From contig NC_092679.1 in assembly GCF_964355755.1 (NCBI RefSeq), positions 14,126,932-14,190,931 of the forward strand: 64,000 nt of DNA. The letters run 5' to 3'. A model generated the notes under the pieces. It was not told where the DNA came from and did not search any database. It saw only the letters and a list, made by a program, of their open reading frames with translations. The position numbers and the translations under genes were made by a program. Each line of letters begins with the position of its first letter. The first letter of the stretch is position 1. Shown in pieces: positions 21,032-32,800 of the stretch. The stretch is from Antedon mediterranea (taxonomy: Eukaryota; Echinodermata; Crinoidea; Comatulida; Antedonidae).

Positions 21032-24000
21032 TTACCTATGAGCATCTGAATCATCTCCTGGGCAGTTGGTTGATAAGTCTTCTCTATCTATAAATCAAGA
21101 ACAGGTTACATATACATTACCCAAAGCCAGCATTGCTACTAAACGTTTTATTTGTTTATTTTTATCTTTTAAATGATCAAAATGGAAGTTTCTTAAAGCT
21201 ATCAAACTAGTTTGACCAAAAAGTATGATGTGCCCAAATATGGTAGTGATATGACGTCATCGTGCCCGTATATGGGCACATCACATTTTTTTGTCACATA
21301 AAGTTTGATAGTGTAGACAGCTTTAAAGATGTGTTCTTCATTTTTTTTCCTGTTTTTTTTTTACAGAAGTGATGAACTTTATGAAAACTACAAAATTAGC
21401 TATTCAATTTTGGGGATAATACATATTGAATGTTTACACTGTTAATATCATTGTGCACATGTGTAAATGGCACAACTTGACTTAATCAATGTTAAGTTTG
21501 GAACTATTATTCTCAAGGCATTATGTTGCAATTTACACCTGGTGCAACATAGAAACATTTTTAGACAATGGCCATTCATATTTGCAGTATGCTATTTTAA
21601 ACGATAAACAAAATGATCAAATCTGACTTTTAGAATCACTGTATAACCGAATATGCACTTTTACTGCTTGGATTAGGCTGGCAAAGACATATACAGTATA
21701 TAATATAGATATATCAGATATTTTTTGTTTACATAGAGTAGTAAACTTACCATTAAATGATGTTCCACACCATATACAGTAAAAGTGTTTTGTTCTTAAA
21801 TATCTGGTAATGTCATCTAATCGTTCTTGAATCTAAACAAAAATTAATCAAGTGAGTAAGTAATAGCCAATGATGTCGGACTGCAATGCATGTTAAATTC
21901 CAAGTTATATGTACTGTGTGCCTGAATTTTAGTCACAATTCTTTATTGGAAAACATGTCATAATTTTTGTCATCAAGTAACTCAACCAAACCAGCTTCCA
22001 TTTATTGAAATATCTATAGAATGTCTTTTACTCCTTCATGTTTTTATGGAAATACTAGGAAAAGATAGGAACAACTGGCATCAATTGGGAGAGACCTATG
22101 CCCAGCAGTTGGACGATATGAGCTGAAGAAGATTGTTCGACATTTAACAAATGTAATTTGATTGTAATCTTGTTAATTAATGAACTAGTATGTTGAGGCT
22201 AAACATTACTGTCTCTTCATGAAAACACAAAATTTATTTCATGTGCGTAGTGTTTGTAGACACAAAAGTGTCACTTTGTGGCATAGCCAACGATTAACTA
22301 CTATAATACAAAGTAATAATCATCTAAACCAAAATACCAACCGGTATATCATCTCCAACATCTTTTTGTGCTTCTTCTTCTTCACTGCCTTCATCTTCTC
22401 CATCAACATCATCATCGTCTTCATCCTCGTCTGTTTTTGGCCTCAAGTGTTTGGGCCAGTACCATAGAACAACAGGTTCTTCAACATCCTAAACAAAAAT
22501 AAAACTGTTATTCTGCAATACCTAGCCAGCCTAGGCTAGCTGTAGTAAACACACTGAGCCATAAGGTCACACTGCGTGCCACCAATTCTTATTGCCATTT
22601 CACAACACTCTCAACAAACTATGAATTACTATAGAGGTTTCTGTACAGAAACATGTTATAATGCAAAACATACGGTACAGTGAGGTATTAAAACTTAAGT
22701 CATAATATCTTAATTTCTACAACCCAAATAAACATTAACAATCAAAATATTCTTTTTCTTTGGCTCAGACACCGACAAATTCAGGTACTGTATATATGCT
22801 ATTATTTTCACGGTGGTTTAATTTTTGAGATTGGGAACCTTTATATTGACAATTACGTAGAAAACTAGCCACCGATTCAAAAGGGAAAACCCAGAAGCAA
22901 ATTTACACGCACTTATAACATCCACATCGTTATCATGAACACAAAGCTTCCGTCGTGTGTCAGTTTCACAGTGGAAGGTTTGTGATACAAAACAACTTTA
23001 AAAGATATAGAAACATTAATTTACTAGTACAGTAGGCCTACTTCCGTAAATGCGGGTGAAAGCCTACATAGACCTTCTCCTAATTAGGCTTAGTCTAGGT
23101 CGGTACGGTGGATGTTGAAACTACTGACACTGTATACGGCACCTTGACTAGACCTAGGCTGTCTATTTGACGAAAAAGTTCAAGGTATGTTAGGCTTAGG
23201 CTAGAATATACAGTAACTTTTAACTAAAATGGCATCCGTAAAAATATAAACACGCAAAAACGTTCCAGCTGGTGATTTTTTTTTTTTTACCATATTTAAT
23301 GAGAGTGATCCATCCAGCACTTGCTGATCATTTGGGACCCTCAGGTAAGGCAATGAGAGTAAAGCATCTTGCCTAATGATGCAATTAGTATGGTAGAGAT
23401 AACCTTGAATCCTTGCCTATCACATGCTAGTCTGATATTATCATTACACCATCACTTTCCGGTATACTGTATACAGCATCCGCCGCTATTTCTAAACGGT
23501 GTCCCAACCCGAATGCAACCGGGCCTAACGTTGCTTAACTTTGGTAATCTGACGAGAACCGGTGTTTCAACGCAGTATGGCCGTATAAAACATATATATA
23601 TATATATAATAGACCCAGAGACTGAAATCCCGTCAGTTTCACTTACATGTGTGCGATCCAGTTGCTCACAGACATTCTGGCTCTTATAGAAGTCCTTTTC
23701 TACTTCTTTGTTCACCCGTTTTTCTCGTACACGCTGAAGGAATTCACCTTTACTTCTTTCTTGGTTTTGCATTCTATTCTTTCGCATCTGTTCTCGAAAT
23801 AACTCAACATCTTGTTTTTGTTTCTTCATTTGTGTTTCTCTGCCTAGTCCTCCTCTACCTATAAAATTAATAAATAAAAATTATTTTATCTTGCCTGTGT
23901 ATTTAAATGTGTAGTGTAAATTAAATGTAGGGTTTAAAACATCTGATAATATTTGATTTATTTCAAAATTGTACAAGTACAAATACAGATAAAAATGAAC

Positions 24001-25643
24001 ACAAAATGCAATAATTTTGTATGGTACCAAGGATAGTCCTCTAAATCACCAAAAGAGGATTTACATCCTGAGAGGTACCCATAGACCTATTTCGTTTAGA
24101 TTTCTTTATTTAGCAATAAATAGATAAAATAGATGTAACTACACTGGTGTTTAAATTGTAGTAAAATAACTGTAAAGTTTACCTGTTTTAATTTCAATTG
24201 GCACAGGTTCTTTTCTTCCAGTGCCTATACAAAAAATAAAAGCAAATCATTTTTAGATAAAGCACAGACATTAAATAGATATGGCCTCATACTTGTCATT
24301 TGTTTTCTTGGTCACCTCTTATGTAATACAATATTTTTTCACTACTGTGGATGAATTATGAAAAATAATTGCCACCTCTAACGGCATTATAGGAAAACAC
24401 AGCAGTTGCAATTTATATATCTTTTTACATGGAATAGAATGTTGGGAGGACTACACAATCTTACAATTTGTCTTTGTATGTCTTAATCAAAAGATTTAGT
24501 CAGTAATCAAAGTATAGTACATTTTATTTGTCCATTTATATTTTTGCGAAACTGGCAAAAACATGAAAATGCCAACAACAATACAAATTAGTACAAAAAA
24601 GATATGAAAATACTAAAAACATATAAACAATTTATTACCTGATTTTCCTAGCCCCATTCCCTTTGAATATCCCATCTTTTGCAGCATAGCAAAGCCTTTA
24701 TTTTCACTGCTAATTTCATTCTTTAAACCTTCCTCAAGTTGTTCCCTTTGCTGTATTTTCAAGGGTTTTTGAATCTTTTTTGATGATTTGTTTGCCTCAA
24801 TGTGTCTACTTTGTGTCTTGTTCTGCTTGGCTACTTTACCCCATGCTAAACCAGGATTTACTGATTCACTAGTAATCAAAACACAAAACAGCTTAGCAAA
24901 AAAATCATCTTAACTATCAATGATTTCACTTAAATAAGTTTTCAAAATAAATACAGTATATCCTCTGGTATAATCCCACCCACCTAGAACACGAAACTTG
25001 GGCCAATGGGGGTGGGACTATACTCAGGGAAACCATGGTTCAGGAAAAAACTCTGAACTGGCTAGAGAACTACATCCAGATGATCCCAACATTTCCACAT
25101 GCGCACAATGAAATACTGTAACACGACGGTCATCGGAAATCGTAAGCTCTTTATTGTCTATTTTGATTAATCATTTTTGATGAGAAAGTGGTTACATATA
25201 AATAATGATGTACAAACTTATTTAAATTATTGCAACATGTACACAGATATAAACAACACATACAACAAAAAAGGGGGATGGAAGTTTTTTTATCTTTGTA
25301 GTTTTACTGGGGGTTACCCCGGTGAACTCGTTCACAAAATAGCCCCTGTATCAGGGGGATGACAACCTCTGATAGGACAGTGATTAATTTACTAAAGACA
25401 TAAATAACTACACTATTTAAACGATTGTAACATGTGTTTAATATTTTTGGATGATGTTACCGAAATACAGATTGAGGAAAATGTTAATAAGACAACTGTA
25501 TTTAAGTTTTTCAAGTGTGTCTTAACTATGCCAATAAAAATGAATTTCCATTTTAAGTGGATCAATAACATTTCGTTTTTTATTGCATAATACCTTTGTA
25601 CCAAAAAGTTGTCAGACATGTAATCTTCCTCCTCATCTGTCAT
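21032..25643 (-). CDS. GPATCH11: G-patch domain-containing protein 11
   Basis: GPATCH11 (CCDC75) is a G-patch protein reported at kinetochores and in RNA processing. G-patches activate DEAH helicases. Seven exons: 25643-25594, 24868-24639, 24224-24183, 23858-23647, 22488-22342, 21832-21751, 21087-21032. All are in phase, giving 272 residues (human about 260-285). The N-terminus has the family signature EEEDYMSD. The G-patch begins near residue 75 (GFAMLQKMGYSKGMGLGKSG) and continues into EPVPIEIK. Next come a Lys/Glu-rich coiled region, an acidic run (DEDEDDDD) and the C-terminal YCIWCGTSF, which resembles a zinc knuckle. The donor after exon 5 (GTTGGT) is weak but is the only one keeping phase. 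The gene is head-to-head with the MAJIN-like gene. Confidence 0.94.
21193..21329. mobile_element. Short MITE with GATGTGCCC inverted arms
   Basis: TTAAAGCTATCAAACT at the left and AGTTTGATAG...AGCTTTAA at the right are inverted. GATGTGCCCAAATATGG and CCCGTATATGGGCACATC face each other around a TGACGTCA. Situated in a GPATCH11 intron. Confidence 0.6.
22050..22137 (+). repeat. RTE-like LINE 3' tail fragment
   Basis: GGAGAGACCTATGCCCAGCA followed by GTTGGACGATATGAGCTGAAGAAGA resembles the coding 3' end and tail of RTE-type non-LTR retrotransposons (GETYAQQ-like frame, then GCTGA(A/T)GA repeats). Fragment only. Confidence 0.45.
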
Positions 25644-26891
25644 TATTGTTTTTGCAGTGAATGAAGACAGCAAATCCTATTCTGAAAACTGAATTTAAAT
25701 AATAAATGATTATACAGTAATATTGTTGACATACAGTGCATTATTAATAATAATAATAGCCTAGCTAGTCCTACTACTAGCTACAGGGCCAGCCCTTACT
25801 CGCCAACCTAGTTAGGCATAGGCTATGCCTAGGCATAAATAGTAGGCCTACTAGGCCCTAGCTAGGCCTGGCCCTAGCCTAGCCCTAGGCCTATATCTAG
25901 GCTAGAGTCTTAGAGAGAGGGCTGGTGGTGGTGCAAGCAAGCTAGGCTAGCATGCCATTTTGATGAATCGAAAATACTAAACTGTTTGTTTGCTTGGTTC
26001 TGTATTACATTATCATAATTTAAATTAAAGTAAAGCTAGGCTACTCACTCACACTTACGCCGTACAATAGATACACTGTGTGTACAGTATTATATCAAAG
26101 ACCTAGGCTAGGATAGGCGCGGCCTATACTACTAGCCTCCTTCACAATATCAATATATTATTATCAAAGATATTATTTTTGGAAATAAATTCCATTGATT
26201 GATGGCGCTTTGATTACATGGCGCCCTCTATTTTTTACGTCACAACAAACGTACGGAAGGGGATTGGATGAAAGTTTTTCTCTGGTTTTTATAACAACTT
26301 TGTTGTAAGTTCTTTTGCTGTTTACTAAAGTCCTATAATCTAATTAAACTGCATACTGTTAATAATAATATTCAAAGATCATTCTATTTGTCGTTTCATT
26401 CTTTGGAATATGTATTATTGATACATGATCCTACCTTTTGCCTACTAGGCTAGGCTAGGCCTAGTCTAGCCCTAGAGGCTAGACATACATAGGCCTAGCT
26501 AGGCTAGGCCTAGCCTGGCTAGGCCTAGCTAGGCCTACTACTACGCCTATTATTAGTAGGCTAGATTGAGTAGAAGTAGGCCTAGGCTAGAGGCCTAACT
26601 AGGCCTAGTAAGTAGGGCCTAGGCCTAGTAGTAATAGTACCAGCCAGGCCCAGACCGTGTCTAGCCACCACGCACGAAACAGGTGTAGGCCTACCTACTA
26701 GGTAGGTAGTAAAATACCAGCAGTACCCAGTAGGTAGTAGTAGTAATAGAATGTGTATAATAAAGTCTAGTAGAAATACAGGTAAAATATATCCCAGCTA
26801 TGTCATCTGACTGTGTTTATAACAGACATTAATTGGTTTACTTTAAAAAAAATGATTCTTATTATATTAATTATTATAAAAAAATTTTCAG
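25644..26891. promoter_or_regulatory. Shared 5' region of GPATCH11 and the MAJIN-like gene
   Basis: The divergent start exons are about 1.25 kb apart. The interval has TAGGCCTA islands at 25750-25900 and 26440-26700 and a TTTTTTACGTCA (CRE-like half) near 26231-26242 next to GGCGCCCTCTATTT. The MAJIN-like first coding exon starts at an acceptor (26890-26891), so an untranslated exon must lie further upstream. Confidence 0.5.
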
Positions 26892-26898
26892 GACCAAC

Positions 26899-29800
26899 AT
26901 GGCACTTCAGTTCAAACTTCCTGGTATTAATGTACGGTACATAAGAGCTGATAACATGCTTTATAAGGTGATTATCACAATGACGTGTGAGGTACCGTGT
27001 GACCATGAAGTGTTTCACAATGAAGTAGAAGATTTGCTGCGGGCAGTTATTGCAATGGCAAACTTGTACCCCATCAAAAGTGATCATCTGTTAGCTGTGC
27101 CGTGTAAGTATAGTATCCGATCATTATAAAGCTTATTGCTAAGAATTCTTGCCTGAAAGGGAAAGATGTGAGAATTTTAGCCTTTTTTTACAGTATATTT
27201 CTTTTTTTCCTAAAATAGAAGGTAAAACTTTACTTAGTTATTATTTATTAACTATTCATATATTCCTAACAAAAACATCCTTTCTTTCCCTTACGAATGA
27301 GTATGAATTATATTCTCTCCGGTGCTAATTCTTTGATACAGTGTCACATGTGATGCCTGTATCATAACTTTTACAGCCTATACATCATGTGATTCATATG
27401 TGATGCTGTATTGCCAAATTTGCCTATGATATTGGGCACATAATGTGGAGATACTGTACAGAGAATCGTGTATGTTATATTGTATGTAAACTGTGTTATT
27501 ATTAATCTATATTTTCTCATTGCAGCAATAAAGCCATGGTCTCCAAAGAATAAAAATCTTACAAAGTTTTCCAAAAACAAGAACTTGTTATACTGCCATG
27601 ATTTTGTTTATAAAATTAGGTTGAGAAAACTGGTGCCTCTTGTCACTCACTTACCAACAAAAAGACAGGTATGTAAAAAGAATCTCTTACTAAATATTAT
27701 CAATATACAGGCAAATTAACTCTAACTTATAAAAGTCTGTTTTTAACTAAGCAAATTAATTTATTCACGCAATTAAAAAGCATCAGTTTAACACAAAGCA
27801 ATACAAAAAAAATGTGTAATCAGTCACAACTCGGTATATGCTCAATTTGCATGAATAGATTTCCCAGTAGGGGAAAACTTTAAACCCTTTTCACACAAAA
27901 ATGTTAATATTTAACTAACATCAAAAAGCAGGTAAAATTTTTAATATTCAATAGCACAATTTTGTTATAGTTTTATCAGTGAGTGTTAAATACTGTAGTA
28001 TGATTGACAAGTATGCGTCAGTCAATATATAAGTACATTTACACCCTCTATTGGCACTTAAATTAATTAATCCACTTACTTAATATAATACTGTACTGTA
28101 TCCGTGTTTAAGCTTTGGAATAATTGATTCATTCAAGTTTATGAGCTTGAGTAGATTTATATCTGATTGATCATCTAAAATAGAATATTCATTTTTAGAT
28201 GGAAATTTAAATAAAAATATTTGTTATTTTATATAATTCAACATTTGTTTTTGATAAATAATATTGTAGAATATATATGTTATGCGCGATTTGAACGATT
28301 TGCGCAATTTAAAATTGCGCAAAAAAATCCTTGCGCAATTTGAAATTGCGCAAAGAATTCTTGCGCAATTTAAAATTGCGCAAGGATTTTTTTGCGCAAT
28401 TTTAAATTGCGCAATCAACTTGCGCAATTTCAAATTGCGCAAGAAAATCTTTGCGCAATTTTAAATTGCGCTGCACAATTTGTAAATTGCGCAAGATAGT
28501 TCTTGCGCAATATGACACCTTTGCGCAATTTGAAAACGAACTGTAAATTTTCCCATACATGGCTAGGCCTAGGCAGAGGAGTTTAAAATTTAGTATTTTA
28601 TTATATAAATAAGACCATTTCAATGAAGATAATGTTTAATACTCACTTTTTAAGTTTTTAATATTAGTTTAATAAGCTAGGCCATGTAACCTAGTCAGTA
28701 TCAGTAGTCCAGACCCTAGCTAGGCTAGAGTAGTATAGCCGACCGCCCGCGCCGCGCCCGCCTGGTGGAACACCACCGCTTTCGTTTTCCTTCGTCGGTT
28801 CTTCGACGGTATGCTAACTTATAACAATATTTGCACTATTAAAATAAGGAAATGCGATATTTATCTTTAATTTTGAATCATTCTTAGAAATTACTATATA
28901 AATATGGGTGTGCATGATTTCACAATCTGTCGAAAAACCTTGCGCAATTTGCAGATTACTTGCGCAATTTAATACGTTGCTTGCGCAATTTGAAACACAT
29001 GTTTCAATTCAAATTGCGCAAGGATTTTTTTTGCGCAATTTCAAATTGCGCAAATCGTTCAAATCGCGCATAACATATACACATCAAAGTGTATGTAAAA
29101 ACCAAGATCATACTTTAAGGGATCATTTCTATAATGTGTTTCACGGAGAAATGAATAAAGTTGATCAAATCGCACACCCACGAGGATGAGTAAGTATTCT
29201 CTTCTGAGCGTGAAGCAGAGCTTGAGAATTCCATCTGGAATGACCTTGCTCATTGATGACTGTTCGACCAAGACTTTGGTCTTGGAAGGATGGAGAGAAT
29301 GCAATCTGAGTGGTTCCAAATATGTTTTTTTAATAAAACGGAAGAAATATTCAGAAACTGTTGACATACACAAAATAAAATTTTAAAATTATTATTATTT
29401 TTGTCTGGATAATGAACAAATGTGTATGTGTAGCATTGAATATATTAACAAGCCTTCAGTTGTACTGTAGGTTTCTAGTATATTATAAACTCATTTTACA
29501 CAGAAAATGTTACAACTTGCTTGATATCCTCACACATATTATCTACAAATATCAGATATAAAAATATTTCAATAGTTCACCTTTATTGTATTATTATTAT
29601 TATTTTTTTTTTTTGCTTATTTCCAAACATGTTCAACTGTAGTAAGATTGACAAGTTCAATAGTTAGTATGATTTAAGTCAAAATCTCAGTGAACTCATC
29701 CCCTCTATTGGCTCTGAAATTAATTATTCCACGAATTTTAATATCATTTGTTTAAATTATTGTTTAATTATTTTCAGTTCCTCCATGTTTCAATTTGAGT

Positions 29801-32800
29801 CAATCTGTATCTGGTAGGTCATCTAAAGTAGAAATTTCATTTTCAGATGGAAATTATTGCAAAGAAATGTTTAAATAAAAATATTTGTTATTTTGTACAA
29901 TTCAACATTTGTTTTTGATAAATAATATTGCAGAATATATACACATCAAAGTCTATGTAAAAACCAAGATCATACTTTAAGGGATCATTTCTATAGTTTG
30001 TTTCACGGAGAAACGAATAAAGTTGATCAAATCGCAAACCCACGAGGATGAGTGTAAGTATTCTCTTCTGAGCGTGAAGCAGAGCTTGAGAATTCCATCT
30101 GGAATGACCTTGCTCATTGATGACCGTTCCACCAAGATTTTGGTCTTGGAAGGATGGAGAGAATGCAATCTGAGTGGTTGCAAATATGTTTTTTAATAAA
30201 ATGGAAGAAATATTCAGAAACTGTTGACATACACAAAATAAAATTTTAAAATTATTATTATTTTTGTCTGGATAATGAACAAATGTGTATGTGTAGCATT
30301 GAATATATTAACAAGCCTTCAGTTGTACTGTAGGTTTCTAATATATTATAAACTCATTTTACACAGAAAATGTTACAACTTGCTTGATATCCTCACACAT
30401 ATTATCTACAAATATCAGATATTAAAAATTTCAATAGTCCACCTTTCTTATATTATTATTATTTTTTGTTGTTGCTTATTTCCAAACATGTTCAACTGTA
30501 ATAAGATTGACATGTTGAATAGTTAGTATGATTAATTAAGTCAATATCTCAGTGCACTCATCCCCTCTATTGGCTCTGAAATTACTTATTCCACTAATTT
30601 TAATATCATTTGTTTAAAGTATGGCTTAATTAATTCCAGTTCCTCCATGTATCAATTTGAATAAATTTGTATCTGGTAGGTCATCTAAAGTAGAATATTC
30701 TTGAAAATTATTTTATAACAATGTCTCAATAAAAAATATTTGTTATTTTGTACAATTCAACATTTGTTTTTGATAAATAATATTGCAGAATATATACACA
30801 TCAAAGTCTATGTAAAAACCAAGATCATACTTTAAGGGATCATTTCTATAGTTTGTTTCACGGAGAAACGAATAAAGTTGGTCAAATCGCTAACCCACGA
30901 GGACGAGTGTAAGTATTCTCTTCTGAGCGTGAAGCAGAGCTTGAGAATTCCATCTGGAATGACCTTGCTGATTGATGACCGTTCCACCAAGACTTTGGTC
31001 TTGGGAGGATGGAGAGAATGCAATCTGAGTGGTTGCAAATTTGTTTTTTAACAAAAGGAAAAAAATATTCAGAACTGTTTACAAACACACAAACAAATCA
31101 TTTTAAAATTATAATTTTTTTGCTATAATATAATGAATATATGTATAAACAGTCACATTGCATTGAATATATTTCCAAGCCTTTAGTTGTAGGGTTCTAA
31201 CAGATTGTAAACACAGTTCACACAGAAAATGGTACAACTTGCTTGATATTCTGAAACATATTATTATCTGCAAATATCAGATAAATAAATATTTCAAATT
31301 CAATAGTCCACCATTATTGTATTTTTAAAATATTTTTTTTTTATTTCCAAACATGTTCAACTGTAGTAAGACAAGTTGAATAGTTAGTATGATTAAGTCA
31401 ATATCTCAGTGCACTCATCCCCTCTATTGGCTGTGAAATTAATTATTCCACTAATTTTAATATCATTTATTCAAATTATGGTTTAATTATTTTCAGTTCC
31501 TCCATGTTTCAATTTGAGTAAATTTGTATCTGGTGGGTCATCTAAAGTAGAATTTTCACATGAAAATTATTGCATAACAATGTCTCAATAAAAATATTTG
31601 TTATTTTATATAATTCAACATTTGTTTTTGATAAATAATATTGCAGAATATATACACATCAAAGTCTATGTAAAAACCAAGATCATACTTTAAGGGATCA
31701 TGTCTATAGTTTGTTTCACAGAGAAACGAATAAAGTTGATCAAATCGCAAACCCACAAGGACGAGTGTAAGTATTCTCTTCTGAGTGTGAAGCAGAGCTT
31801 GAGAATTCCACCTGGAGTGACCTTGCTCATTGATGACCGTTCCACCATGACTTTGGTCTTGGAAGGATGGAGAGAATGCAATCTGAGTGGTTGCAAATAT
31901 GCTTTTTAATAAAACGGAAGAAATATTCAGAAACTGTTGGCATTCACAAAATCAATTTTAAAATTGTTATTATTTTTGTCTGGATAATGAACAAATGTGT
32001 ATGTGTAGCATTGAATATATTAACAAGCCTTCAGTTGTACTGTAGGTTTTTAATATATTATAAACTTATTTTACACAGAAAATGTTACAACTTGCTTGAT
32101 ATCCTCACACATATTATCTACAAATATCAGATATAAAAATATTTCAATAGTCCACCTTTTTTTATTATTAATATTATTTATTTTTTTTGTTGCTTATTTC
32201 CAAACATGTTCAACTGTAGTAATTTTGACAAGTTCAATAGTTAGTATGATTAAGTCCATATCTCAGTGCACTCATCCCCTCTATTGGCTCTGAAATTAAT
32301 GATTCCACGAATTTTAATATCATTTGTTTAAATTATTGTTTAATTATTTTCAGTTCCTCCATGTTTCAATTTGAGTCAATCTGTATCTGGTAGGTCATCT
32401 AAAGTAGAATATTCATTTACAGATGAAAATTATTTTATAACGATGTCTCAATAAAAATATTTGTTATTTTGTACAATTCAACATTTGTTTTTGATAAATA
32501 ATATTGTAGAATATATACACATCAAAGTCTATGTAAAAACCAAGATCATACTTTAAGGGATCATTTCTATAGTTTGTTTCACGGAGAAACGAATAAAGTT
32601 GATCAAATTGCAAACCCATGAGGATGAGTGTAAGTATTCTCTTCTGAGCGTGAAGCAGAGCTTGAGAATTCCATCTGGAATAACCTTGCTCATTGATGAC
32701 CGTTCCACCAAGACTTTGGTCTTGGAAGGATGGAGAGAATGCAATCTGAGTGGTTGCAAATATGCTGTTTTTTTATTAAGGGAAAGAAATAGTGCTGAAA

